From assembly GCA_023260315.1 (NCBI GenBank), contig JALQVQ010000163.1, positions 1 through 17,456 on the forward strand: DNA of 17,456 bases. Reading direction: 5' to 3'. Each line of letters starts with the position of its first letter. Within the stretch, counting starts at the first letter, position 1. The notes under the pieces were generated by a model. The model was not told where the DNA came from, made no database searches, and saw only the letters and a list, made by a program, of their open reading frames with translations. Shown here one piece after another: positions 1-8,234 of the stretch. The DNA comes from Burkholderiaceae bacterium. Its GTDB lineage: Bacteria; Pseudomonadota; Gammaproteobacteria; Burkholderiales; Burkholderiaceae_C. Position numbers and translations under genes: made by a program.

Positions 1-1
1 T

Positions 2-412
2 GCTGTGGGTGGTGGTGCGAACCACAGGCTGGGCCTGTTTGATGCTATTTTGATCAATGAGAACCACATTGCTGCCGCTGGTGGCGTGACGGCGGCCCTG
101 CGTGCGGCCTACGAATTGACGCTTAAAAAACCGAACGTGAAGTTTGTTCAAATTGAGGTTGAGACCCTCGACCAGCTGCGCGAAGCACTGGCTTGCGGCG
201 CCAACATGATCTTGTTGGACAACATGGCCCTACCCCAACTGCGCGAGGCGGTGGCTATCGCTGACGGCCGAGCGGTGTTGGAGATTTCAGGTGGCGTCAC
301 GTTGGCGGGCTTGACTGCATTGGCCCAGACGGGGGTTGACCGGATTTCAATCGGGGCGTTGACGAAAGACGTCAAAGCCACCGACTTTTCGATGCGTTTC
401 GCGGGTGTGTGA
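2..412 (+). CDS. nadC: Quinolinate phosphoribosyltransferase (nicotinate-nucleotide pyrophosphorylase, carboxylating), 3' part
   Basis: This enzyme converts quinolinate and PRPP to nicotinate mononucleotide, CO2 and pyrophosphate, the last dedicated step of de novo NAD synthesis in the cytoplasm. Only the C-terminal 136 residues or so are present, because the gene enters from the left edge already in frame. The visible part starts at the family signature GGGANHRLGL, which holds the His-Arg pair of the active site. It continues with the beta/alpha-barrel strands (IEVETLDQLREAL, MILLDNM, LEISGGV) and ends with the phosphate-binding DRISIGALTKDV. One residue is odd: the segment normally reading LIKENHI or LIKDNHI reads LINENHI, so the usual substrate-site Lys is Asn. 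nadA follows 41 bases later on the same strand, consistent with co-transcription. The family call is secure; whether the enzyme is fully active is not. Confidence 0.96.
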   Translation, partial: AVGGGANHRLGLFDAILINENHIAAAGGVTAALRAAYELTLKKPNVKFVQIEVETLDQLREALACGANMILLDNMALPQLREAVAIADGRAVLEISGGVTLAGLTALAQTGVDRISIGALTKDVKATDFSMRFAGV

Positions 413-452
413 AAATAACGGTCCGTCCAATTTCGCCCCCTGAGCCGAAACC

Positions 453-1535
453 ATGAGCACCATCGACGTCGCTTACGAACAACCCGCGTGCCCAACGCAG
501 CATGCGTGGGCGCGTGTGCCCACTGAGCCATCGCAAGCCGAGCGACAGGCCCTGAAGCAAGAAATCAAGGCACTATTGGAAGCGCGCAATGCCGTCATGG
601 TGTCGCACTACTACGTCCACCCTGATTTACAGGACCTCGCAGAGGCGACGGGGGGTATTGTCAGTGACTCCCTTGAGATGGCGCGCTTCGGGCGTGACCA
701 TGCTGCCCAGACGCTCGTGGTGTCGGGTGTTCGGTTTATGGGCGAGACCGCCAAGATCCTGAGCCCTGAAAAGACGATCCTGATGCCCGATTTGGATGCC
801 ACATGCTCGCTCGATTTGGGCTGTCCGATTGACGCTTTCGGCGCCTTTTGTGATGAACACCCTGAACGGACGGTGGTGGTATACGCCAACACCAGCGCAG
901 CCGTCAAGGCGCGTGCGGATTGGGTTGTGACCAGCAGTTGTGCGCTCGAGATCGTGGGCGCGCTGCACGCCCAAGGTCAAAAAATTCTCTGGGGCCCTGA
1001 CAAGCACTTGGGCGCCTACATCGCTAAGCAGACGGGTGCTGATGTGCTGCTGTGGGAGGGCTCTTGCATTGTTCATGATGAGTTCAAGAGCGCTGAGCTG
1101 CGTGATTTGGTGGCGAAAAATCCGGGCGCTGAGGTTTTGGTTCACCCCGAATCACCAGCAGATGTGGTCGCCCTTGCGGATGCCGTTGGCTCGACCTCGG
1201 CCATCTTGCGCGCTGCAAAGAATTCAACTGCCTCGACCTTTATCGTCGCCACAGATAACGGGATGTTGCACAAGTTGCGCAGCGAAAATCCAGATAAATT
1301 GTTTCTCGAGGCACCGACGGCGGGTCACAGTGCCACATGCAAAAGCTGTGCGCACTGCCCGTGGATGGCGATGAACGGGCTTGCTGGTGTGGCGCATGTT
1401 TTGCGCACCGGTGGAAACGCGGTGCATGTTGATCCTGCGCTGATTCCCCGCGCTCGCGCGCCCATTGATCGCATGCTGGCTTTTACCGCAGCCCTTAAAA
1501 CGGGTACCTTGGTTGAGGGTATCGGCGCCGCCTAA
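453..1535 (+). CDS. nadA: Quinolinate synthase A
   Basis: This [4Fe-4S] enzyme condenses iminoaspartate with dihydroxyacetone phosphate to give quinolinate. It has 360 residues, close to the roughly 347 of the E. coli protein. The three cluster cysteines are visible at C118 (in TCSLDLGCP), C205 (in [10 protein letters not shown]) and C302 (in [10 protein letters not shown]). Each is shifted by exactly five residues from the E. coli ligands as I recall them (113, 200, 297). Other family blocks present are [14 protein letters not shown] near the N-terminus and [13 protein letters not shown] around residues 91-103. The ATG at 453 is the first reasonable start after nadC, although its Shine-Dalgarno match is weak. 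The gene sits just behind nadC and its stop codon interlocks with the stop of nadB on the other strand. Confidence 0.98.
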   Translation: MSTIDVAYEQPACPTQHAWARVPTEPSQAERQALKQEIKALLEARNAVMVSHYYVHPDLQDLAEATGGIVSDSLEMARFGRDHAAQTLVVSGVRFMGETAKILSPEKTILMPDLDATCSLDLGCPIDAFGAFCDEHPERTVVVYANTSAAVKARADWVVTSSCALEIVGALHAQGQKILWGPDKHLGAYIAKQTGADVLLWEGSCIVHDEFKSAELRDLVAKNPGAEVLVHPESPADVVALADAVGSTSAILRAAKNSTASTFIVATDNGMLHKLRSENPDKLFLEAPTAGHSATCKSCAHCPWMAMNGLAGVAHVLRTGGNAVHVDPALIPRARAPIDRMLAFTAALKTGTLVEGIGAA

Positions 1536-3121
1536 TTCGGACTCAGGATTGTGGGTGTTGCGGTTGCCAATGCTTCCGGGTAGTCGCGACTGAAATGCAA
1601 ACCACGGCTCTCTCGCCGTTGTTGGGCGCATTTCACAATCAGACTCGCGGTTTGAACCAAATTGCGAAGCTCCAACAGGTCTTGAGTGACATGGAAGTTG
1701 GCATAGAACTCATTGATTTCTGCTTCTAACAGCGCAATCCGGTGCGCTGCGCGTTCAAGTCGCTTGTTGGTTCGAACAATGCCAACGTAGTCCCACATAA
1801 ACTGACGTAGCTCATGCCAGTTGTGTGAGATCACCACAGCCTCATCGGCATCGACGACCCGACTGTCATCCCACTCCGGTAGCGCGTCAACAGTGGGGTG
1901 GTTGGCTTGGCAGATGTCCATTGCTGCCGCGGTTGCGTAGACCATGCATTCAAGCAGGCTGTTACTGGCCAAACGGTTTGCGCCGTGTAAGCCGCTGTAG
2001 CTGGTTTCCCCGATCGCGTACAGCCCGGCAATATCGGTGCGGCCGTGCAGGTCCGCGACCACGCCGCCGCAGGTGTAGTGCGCAGCGGGGACAACAGGAA
2101 TGGGCTCTTTGCTGATGTCGATACCAAATGCCAAGCAGCGCGCTTTGATGGTCGGGAAGTGTTCCTCCAGGAATGCCTCGGGTTGGTGTGAAATATCGAG
2201 GTAGACGCAGTCGACACCGTGGCGTTTCATCTCGAAGTCGATGGCACGCGCGACTATGTCACGCGGTGCCAATTCGGCGCGTTCGTCATGATCTGGCATG
2301 AAGCGGTGGCCACCGACGCGGTCGGGCAGACGCAATTGCCCACCCTCACCCCGTACCGCTTCAGAAATTAAAAAAGATTTTGCGTGGGGGTGATAAAGGC
2401 ATGTGGGGTGAAACTGAATGAACTCCATGTTCGCCACACGCGCGCCCGCGCGCCATGCGGCAGCGATACCATCTCCTGTCGCGGTGTCGGGGTTGGTGGT
2501 GTAGAGATAAACCTTACCGGCGCCACCTGTTGCCAAAATCACCGCATTGGCCGAGAAAACACAGACCTGATCGGCGACCGTGTCCAACGCGTATGCGCCC
2601 ACGCAACGACTGGGTTGATCCAGTTCAATATGGATTTTGTGATTCGTGATGAGGTCCACGAGCATGTGGTTCTCGAACAGCGTGACGTTGGGTGTCTGGC
2701 GCACCTGCTCGACCAAAACCTTTTGAACGGCGGCGCCTGTAGCGTCAGCCGCGTGCACGATTCTTCGGTGGCTGTGTCCGCCTTCGCGTGTGAGGTGCAA
2801 GGCGCCATCATGGTTCGAGAAATTAACGCCTAAATCTTGTAGCCACTGGATCGCCTCGGGCGCGCGCTCGACAACGAACTGCGTCGCCGCCGCATCGCAA
2901 AGCCCAGCCCCTGCGGTCAACGTGTCGTTGACGTGGTTGGTAAAGCTGTCATCTTCTGCGAGCACGGCAGCAATGCCGCCCTGGGCCCATCCGCTGGCAC
3001 CGTCACTCAGCGCCCGCTTGGTGATCACCGCTACCCGATGTGTTGGGGCGAGGCGAAGGGCCGCACTGAGGCCAGCGAGTCCGCTGCCGATAATCAAAAC
3101 ATCAAACGCGTGTTTATCCAC
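1532..3121 (-). CDS. nadB: L-aspartate oxidase
   Basis: This FAD flavoprotein oxidises L-aspartate to iminoaspartate, the substrate passed to NadA. It has 529 residues, close to the usual 530-540. An N-terminal dinucleotide-binding motif GSGLAG is at residues 12-17, followed by [11 protein letters not shown]. The active-site region around residues 355-390 contains [16 protein letters not shown] and [15 protein letters not shown] (G377 onward), diagnostic of the succinate dehydrogenase/aspartate oxidase flavoprotein family. The C-terminal helical domain is complete. The start is a GTG preceded by AAAGG at a good spacing; no closer ATG fits the N-terminal flavin motif. nadB is the last gene of the - strand run that begins at metG, 33 bases after scpA. 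It converges on nadA, and the two stop codons (TAA at 1533-1535 on +, TAG at 1532-1534 on -) overlap. Confidence 0.98.
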   Translation of the reverse strand: MDKHAFDVLIIGSGLAGLSAALRLAPTHRVAVITKRALSDGASGWAQGGIAAVLAEDDSFTNHVNDTLTAGAGLCDAAATQFVVERAPEAIQWLQDLGVNFSNHDGALHLTREGGHSHRRIVHAADATGAAVQKVLVEQVRQTPNVTLFENHMLVDLITNHKIHIELDQPSRCVGAYALDTVADQVCVFSANAVILATGGAGKVYLYTTNPDTATGDGIAAAWRAGARVANMEFIQFHPTCLYHPHAKSFLISEAVRGEGGQLRLPDRVGGHRFMPDHDERAELAPRDIVARAIDFEMKRHGVDCVYLDISHQPEAFLEEHFPTIKARCLAFGIDISKEPIPVVPAAHYTCGGVVADLHGRTDIAGLYAIGETSYSGLHGANRLASNSLLECMVYATAAAMDICQANHPTVDALPEWDDSRVVDADEAVVISHNWHELRQFMWDYVGIVRTNKRLERAAHRIALLEAEINEFYANFHVTQDLLELRNLVQTASLIVKCAQQRRESRGLHFSRDYPEALATATPTILSPN

Positions 3122-3154
3122 AAGGTAACCTTTGTGTCTGGCAGTAGAGGGGCT

Positions 3155-4024
3155 TTAATGCGTTGGCAGCATGTCGGCTTGGGTGTAGGCCAAGCGAACG
3201 TAGATCGGCGCGAATGCGGTGGCTTGCGTGAGTTCGATCAGGCACTCTTTCGCCAGCTCAAGCATCGCGATGAAGGTCACGACGAGCACCGGCACGCCCT
3301 TATCGATGGGAAATAGGTCTGCAAATTCAACAAAGCGCTTGCCTTGTAGATGGCGCAGGACAATGCTCATGTGCTCTCGAACCGACAGCTCTTCCCGTGA
3401 GATTTTGTGATGTTGAACCAGGGTCGCACGTTTCAAAATGTCCTGCCAGGCATCGCGAAGATCGTCTGCACGGACATCGGGGAAGCGGGGCTGGAGCGCT
3501 TGCTCAACATAAACCTGCGCTCGGATGAAGTCGCGTCCCATGACCGGTACGCTGTTTAAGCTTTGCGCGGCGAGTTTCATTTGCTCGTATTCCAGCAAAC
3601 GCCGCACCAGTTCGGCACGGGGGTCCTCGACCTCCTCACCATCTGCGGATTTTTTACTTGGCAAGAGCATTCGAGATTTGATCTCGATGAGCATCGCGGC
3701 CATCAACAGGTATTCGGCTGCGAGCTCAAGGTTATTCGCTCGGATTTCTTCGATGTACGACAGGTACTGGCGGGTGAGACCCGCCATAGGGATATCGAGA
3801 ATGTTGAAGTTTTGCTTACGGATGAGGTAGAGCAAAAGATCCAAGGGACCTTCAAAGGCTTCCAGGAAAACCTGGAGCGCATCGGGCGGGATGTATAGGT
3901 CCTGCGGGAGCGCGAACAGCGGCTCGCCGTAGAGCCTGGCAACCGCCACATGGTCAACGACCTCTGGCATCGCTAACAGCCCATCGGTGGGGCCGGGCGG
4001 CAGGGTGTTGGCTGCGCTCGACAT
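3155..4024 (-). CDS. scpA: Segregation and condensation protein A
   Basis: ScpA is the kleisin subunit of the bacterial SMC-ScpAB condensin, bridging SMC heads during chromosome segregation. The 289-residue product carries the kleisin N-terminal signature FEGPLDLLLYLIRKQNFNI, then LTRQYLSYIEEI and the helix LELAAEYLLMAAMLIEIKSR. The C-terminal winged-helix segment includes VVTFIAMLELAKECLIELTQ. I chose the ATG at 4024. An in-frame TTG at 4117 would add 31 residues but would lie inside the upstream DUF3460 gene. The chosen ATG also has GAAGG just ahead of it, and that site overlaps the stop codon of the upstream gene, which suggests translational coupling. The usual partner scpB is not next to it; nadB follows after 33 bases. 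Confidence 0.95.
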   Translation of the reverse strand: MSSAANTLPPGPTDGLLAMPEVVDHVAVARLYGEPLFALPQDLYIPPDALQVFLEAFEGPLDLLLYLIRKQNFNILDIPMAGLTRQYLSYIEEIRANNLELAAEYLLMAAMLIEIKSRMLLPSKKSADGEEVEDPRAELVRRLLEYEQMKLAAQSLNSVPVMGRDFIRAQVYVEQALQPRFPDVRADDLRDAWQDILKRATLVQHHKISREELSVREHMSIVLRHLQGKRFVEFADLFPIDKGVPVLVVTFIAMLELAKECLIELTQATAFAPIYVRLAYTQADMLPTH

Positions 4025-4031
4025 GAAACCT

Positions 4032-4244
4032 TCAGGCCAGGCTTGGCTTGGTTTGGTAAACGTAGGGCTGCTGTTCAACGCGGGCAGCCGCTGCGTTTGT
4101 TGCCACTTCGGCGTCAATCTGCTTATCCCAGAGCAACGCGCGGCCGTCGCGTTGTGCGGCCTCTAATTCGGGGCGCTTTGACTTGAGCGCATCGATAAAG
4201 GCGGTCGTTTCAGACACGTAATGGGGGCGAGAGAAAAAATTCAT
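4032..4244 (-). CDS. DUF3460 family small protein
   Basis: This is a 70-residue protein of unknown function. It resembles the DUF3460 family, short proteins found in betaproteobacteria, typically 60-70 residues long. Recognisable blocks are the N-terminal HYVSETTAFIDALK, the central ELEAAQRDGRALLWDK and the C-terminal QQPYVYQTKP. No signal peptide or membrane segment is visible; the protein is charged and probably cytoplasmic. The ATG at 4244 lacks a strong Shine-Dalgarno sequence. The gene lies 7 bases ahead of scpA, and its stop codon forms part of the scpA ribosome-binding site. From memory, DUF3460 genes often sit beside scpA in Burkholderiales. That suggests a co-expressed role but does not reveal what it is. 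Confidence 0.88.
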   Translation of the reverse strand: MNFFSRPHYVSETTAFIDALKSKRPELEAAQRDGRALLWDKQIDAEVATNAAAARVEQQPYVYQTKPSLA

Positions 4245-4286
4245 AGCGATCGGGAGCGAGCAGGTTCGTCAGCGTAAAGGCGTATT

Positions 4287-5969
4287 TTAGTCCTTTGCAG
4301 CGACCTCTGAGCCCACTTGGCTCGACTCAATGGCCTCAAGAGTGTGGCTGGCGAGGAGCAATAAAAAACCGGTTCTCGTCATCAGAGAGGCAGGCTGGGG
4401 TTGGAGATCCCTTACATGGACCTCGATGTTTGAGCGCTTCAACTCGGCGAGCCATGTTTTCAGAGCGTCCAGCCCCGTGGTGTCCAGTGATATCAGGCGC
4501 CGCGCGTCTAAATAAATGGCACACCCGTGCGGCAAAGATTGCGGCAGACGCGTCAGGGCATCCAGTTTGCCAATCACGCCGAAGAACAGACTGCCGTACA
4601 GAACAACATCGACTCGCGCGTCGCTGGTGCGCTTGATCTGGACATTGAAGATGCCGCTTTGACGTTTGATAAACAGCACAAATGCGAGGACCAAGCCGAA
4701 CTCAATGGCGAGCGTGAGGTCGAACACCACGGTGATTAAGAACGTTGAAAGCAGCATGGCGCGGTAGTGTCCCGAGTACTGCTTCAACGCACCGAAAGCA
4801 TGCCACTCGCCCATATTCCAGGCGACAAAGATCAAAATGCCCGCCAGGACCGACAGCGGGATATAACTCGCCAATGGCGCCGCCACCAGCACGATGGCGG
4901 CCAATGTGATGGCGTGCACGATGCCAGCGATGGGTGAGCGGGCACCCGCGCGTATGTTGGTCACCGTGCGCGCGATGGTCCCTGTTGCGGGCATTCCGCC
5001 AATCATTGGCAATGCCGCGTTGGCAATGCCTTGAGCCATCAACTCTTGGTTGGGATCATGCTTGGGGCAGTCGCTGAGCTGATCGGCCACGCGCGCGCAG
5101 AGCAATGATTCGATGGCCCCAAGCATCGTCAGCGTGATGATGGGTAGCACGAGCTGTTTGGCCTCAACCCAAGAGAAATGTGGCCAGGCCAGTGTGGGGA
5201 GATCACGGGGAATAGCCCCAAACCGCTGACCAATGGTCTCGACGGGCAACCCAAACAGCCAAGCCAATGCAGTCAGTGTCACCAAGGCCACGATCGGCCC
5301 CGGTACACGCCCTGTTATTTTGAGGCGGCCGCCCGTGCGCGGCAGCTGTGACAGTTTTGGCCATAGCCACAGACACATGAAACAACACACCGTTAGCGCG
5401 AAAGCATACGGGTTGAAGGTGTTGATATGGGTCCAAATGGTCGACATTTGTGCGAAGAAATCGCCTGGCATTTTCTCGATTTCAAGTCCCAAAAAGTCAC
5501 GCAATTGGGAGACGAAAATGAGAACAGCGATCCCATTGGTGAACCCGATGACGATGCTGACAGGCACATAGCGCACCAAGCTTCCGAGGCGCAGCCAGCC
5601 CATGACAAACAGCAGGCACCCCGAAGCGCTGGTTGCGATCAGCAGGCCGTTAACACCGAAGCGCTCAACGATGCCGTAAACCACGACGATGAAGGCACCC
5701 GCAGGACCGCCGATTTGCACCGATGAGCCGCCAAAAAAAGCGATCAGGAAGCCACCGAGGATGGCCGTCCACAAACCGGCTTGGGGTGTCAAGCCACTGG
5801 CAATCGCAAAGGCCATCGCCAGTGGGAGGGCGACGATGCCCACAGTGATGCCGGCACCGACGTCGCTCTGCAAGTCGCTGCGGCTGTATGCACTGACATG
5901 CGCCCAAAGGCGTGGGCGGAAGCGCCAGCGAGGTGGCGATGCCGTGATGACAGGCGAATCGAGTGACAT
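4287..5969 (-). CDS. SulP family inorganic anion transporter with C-terminal STAS domain
   Basis: This is a 560-residue inner-membrane transporter of the SLC26/SulP family, whose bacterial members move sulfate, bicarbonate or C4-dicarboxylates. The transmembrane core covers roughly residues 35-425. It contains the early-helix block GITVGIVALPLAMAFAIASG and the anion-site region FFGGSSVQIGGPAGAFIVVV. A cytoplasmic STAS domain fills about residues 440-550, with the nucleotide-loop motif DTTG at 496-499. Length and domain order match E. coli DauA (about 559 residues). The substrate cannot be read from sequence: no carbonic anhydrase or sulfate-assimilation gene lies beside it to hint at bicarbonate or sulfate. 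It follows metG by 39 bases and precedes the DUF3460 gene by 42, so read-through from metG is plausible. Confidence 0.95.
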   Translation of the reverse strand: MSLDSPVITASPPRWRFRPRLWAHVSAYSRSDLQSDVGAGITVGIVALPLAMAFAIASGLTPQAGLWTAILGGFLIAFFGGSSVQIGGPAGAFIVVVYGIVERFGVNGLLIATSASGCLLFVMGWLRLGSLVRYVPVSIVIGFTNGIAVLIFVSQLRDFLGLEIEKMPGDFFAQMSTIWTHINTFNPYAFALTVCCFMCLWLWPKLSQLPRTGGRLKITGRVPGPIVALVTLTALAWLFGLPVETIGQRFGAIPRDLPTLAWPHFSWVEAKQLVLPIITLTMLGAIESLLCARVADQLSDCPKHDPNQELMAQGIANAALPMIGGMPATGTIARTVTNIRAGARSPIAGIVHAITLAAIVLVAAPLASYIPLSVLAGILIFVAWNMGEWHAFGALKQYSGHYRAMLLSTFLITVVFDLTLAIEFGLVLAFVLFIKRQSGIFNVQIKRTSDARVDVVLYGSLFFGVIGKLDALTRLPQSLPHGCAIYLDARRLISLDTTGLDALKTWLAELKRSNIEVHVRDLQPQPASLMTRTGFLLLLASHTLEAIESSQVGSEVAAKD

Positions 5970-6008
5970 GCCCGACAGTTTACGACTGTTCGCCGCTTTT
6001 AGCGGCTG

Positions 6009-8069
6009 TTATCGAACACGCATCCCCGGTTGGGCACCGGGCCACGCCTGCAAGATGTAAATCCCAGGGGTCGCCTTCTCATCCGCGTGACTGGCCGCCA
6101 ACACCATGCCCTCGCTGACACCAAATTTCATTTTTCTTGGCGCCAGGTTGGCCACCATCAGCGTGTACTTGCCAACCAGATCGGCGGGCTGGTAGGCACT
6201 GGCGATGCCCGAAAACACGTTGCGGGTTGTTGCTTCGCCCACGTCGAGGGTGAGGCGCAACAGTTTGCTGGAACCCTCAACGGGCTCGCAGTTCACGATG
6301 TGGGCGATTCGCAGGTCCACTTTTGCGAAGTCATCAATGGTGATCGGGGCTGCCAAAGCCTCACCGCCCGGAAGTGCGGCTGGCACAGCGTCGACTGCGG
6401 GCGCAGCGGCCTCAAACAAGGCATCGAGCTGTGTGGCCTCGACGCGCTGCATCAGGTGTTGATAGGCGCCGATGGTGTGCCCTGCGCCCAGTGTTGTGGC
6501 GAGATCGGAAAACTTGAAAGGGGTGACTTGCAGGAACGATTCAACCCCGATGGTCAATGCCGGCATGACGGGCTTTAAGGCAATGCTCAGCAGGCGGAAC
6601 GCTTCGATGCTGGTGGTACAAACGGCTTGCAGGCGCGCCTCGGCATCGGGCTGCTTGGCCAGCTCCCACGGCTTGTGGTGTGCGACGTATTCGTTAACGC
6701 GGTCTGTCTGGGCCATGATTTCGCGCAAGGCTCGGGCGTAGTCAAGTGACTCATACATTGCCGAAATGGGTAAAAGCGCCGCTTGTAACCCGTCCAGAAG
6801 CGCTTTGTCATCCGCGCCGATCGCACCCAGCTGGCCGGCGAAGCGTTTATTGAGGAAGCCGGCGGTGCGGCTGGCAATGTTGACGAATTTACCCACCAAA
6901 TCACTGTTGACGCGCGCCATGAAGTCTTCCGCGTTGAAGTCAACATCCTCATTGCGCCCGTTCAGTTTCGCGGCGATGTAGTAGCGCAACCAATCGGGGT
7001 TCATGCCTAGGTTGAGGTACTTCAGCGGATCGAGGCCGGTGCCTCGGCTCTTACTCATCTTTTCACCGCTCACCGTTAAGAAGCCATGGACGTGCACGGC
7101 GTTTGGCGTCTTGCGCCCGCTGAAATGCAACATGGCTGGCCAAAAGAGGGTGTGGAAGTAAGTGATGTCCTTACCGATGAAGTGGTGCTGCTCCGTGGCG
7201 GGATCGGCCATGAAGGCGTCGAAGTCACCGCCGATTTTGCTGAAGTGATTTTTAAGCGATGCGAGGTAACCGATCGGTGCATCGAGCCACACGTAGAAAT
7301 ACTTGCCAGGGGCATCGGGGATTTCGATACCGAAGTAGGGCGCGTCACGGCTGATATCCCAATCGCTGAGGCCGCCTGAGCCGTCCGCCGATGTGCTGAA
7401 CCATTCTTTGATTTTGTTCAGAACTTCAGGCTGGAGATGTCCTTCGGTGTGTGTCCAAGCTTCGAGGAATGCGACGCATCGCGGGTCGGAAAGTTTAAAG
7501 AAGTAGTGTTCTGACGTCTTCATGACCGGCGTCGCACCGGACAGCGCTGAGTAGGGATTTTTGAGTTCTGTGGGCGCGTAGACCGCGCCACATGACTCAC
7601 AGCTATCGCCGTATTGGTCTTTGGCACCGCATTTTGGGCATTCGCCCTTGATGAAGCGATCTGGCAGGAACATGTTCTTTTCGGGGTCAAAGAACTGCTC
7701 GATGGTTTTTGTTGCAATCAGCCCCGCATCGCGCAGGCTCCGGTAAATGTCTTGCGCGAGCGCATGGTTTTCTGGGACATCCGTGCTGTGCCAATTGTCA
7801 AAAGCAATGTTGAAGCCATCAAGATACGGCTTGCGGCCCGCCGCGATGTTTGCGACAAAGGCCTGCGGCGTGATACCAGCCTTTTCAGCCGCGATCATGA
7901 TCGGCGCGCCGTGCGCGTCATCGGCGCAAACAAAATGCACCTCTTCGCCTTTCATGCGCTGGTACCGGACCCAGATATCAGCCTGGATGTACTCCATGAT
8001 GTGACCAATGTGGAAGTTCCCATTGGCATAGGGCAGGGCGGTGGTGACGAATAAGCGGCGCTGTGTCAT
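6009..8069 (-). CDS. metG: Methionyl-tRNA synthetase
   Basis: This class I synthetase charges tRNA-Met and initiator tRNA with methionine. It has 686 residues, near the 677 of E. coli, and is complete. The HIGH motif is HIGH at residues 20-23. A zinc-knuckle insertion with CPKC and CESC pairs lies around residues 143-162, and the KMSKS loop is at 337-341. After an Ala-rich linker (about 545-575), the C-terminal tRNA-binding (Arc1p/Trbp111-like) domain begins near [27 protein letters not shown] and supports dimerisation in related enzymes. The ATG at 8069 is the only start that keeps the N-terminal Rossmann strand intact. It is the first gene of the leftward run ending in nadB. The mrp/apbC gene that often neighbours metG in proteobacteria is not present in this window. 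Confidence 0.98.
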   Translation of the reverse strand: MTQRRLFVTTALPYANGNFHIGHIMEYIQADIWVRYQRMKGEEVHFVCADDAHGAPIMIAAEKAGITPQAFVANIAAGRKPYLDGFNIAFDNWHSTDVPENHALAQDIYRSLRDAGLIATKTIEQFFDPEKNMFLPDRFIKGECPKCGAKDQYGDSCESCGAVYAPTELKNPYSALSGATPVMKTSEHYFFKLSDPRCVAFLEAWTHTEGHLQPEVLNKIKEWFSTSADGSGGLSDWDISRDAPYFGIEIPDAPGKYFYVWLDAPIGYLASLKNHFSKIGGDFDAFMADPATEQHHFIGKDITYFHTLFWPAMLHFSGRKTPNAVHVHGFLTVSGEKMSKSRGTGLDPLKYLNLGMNPDWLRYYIAAKLNGRNEDVDFNAEDFMARVNSDLVGKFVNIASRTAGFLNKRFAGQLGAIGADDKALLDGLQAALLPISAMYESLDYARALREIMAQTDRVNEYVAHHKPWELAKQPDAEARLQAVCTTSIEAFRLLSIALKPVMPALTIGVESFLQVTPFKFSDLATTLGAGHTIGAYQHLMQRVEATQLDALFEAAAPAVDAVPAALPGGEALAAPITIDDFAKVDLRIAHIVNCEPVEGSSKLLRLTLDVGEATTRNVFSGIASAYQPADLVGKYTLMVANLAPRKMKFGVSEGMVLAASHADEKATPGIYILQAWPGAQPGMRVR

Positions 8070-8234
8070 GAATAAATTACTGCAGGCTGGGGGCGATAAA
8101 ACCGGGCGCAGGCGGTGTTGCCGCCATGTCGATAACCCACTATTTTAGGGGTTTGAACGGCGTACAGTGGTTTCAAAAGTGAGGCGCACCATAATTGCGT
8201 GGAACTGTACGAATTTAGGTGCCCCAAATACCCC
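8070..8234. promoter_or_regulatory. Divergent intergenic region between metG and the ABC permease gene
   Basis: The 165 bases carry no gene. On the - strand a TAAAAT hexamer (complement at 8142-8147) is a candidate -10 box for metG, without a convincing -35 at normal spacing. On the + strand CATAAT at 8190-8195 is a candidate -10 box for the permease gene, again with a weak -35. If that box is used, transcription would start after the in-frame GTG at 8199, which supports the ATG at 8235 as the permease start. A short perfect hairpin (GGCGG, 5-base loop, CCGCC) lies at 8111-8125, inside the probable metG leader. The promoter boxes are pattern matches only. Confidence 0.35.

Noticed and set aside
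4025..4117. TTG start adding 31 residues to ScpA
   Set aside because: It would lie inside the DUF3460 gene and is not part of the kleisin family sequence; the ATG at 4024 has a Shine-Dalgarno site.
8199..8234. GTG start adding 12 residues to the permease
   Set aside because: It lies close to or upstream of where the candidate CATAAT promoter box would start transcription, and the added residues look non-conserved. The choice is not certain.
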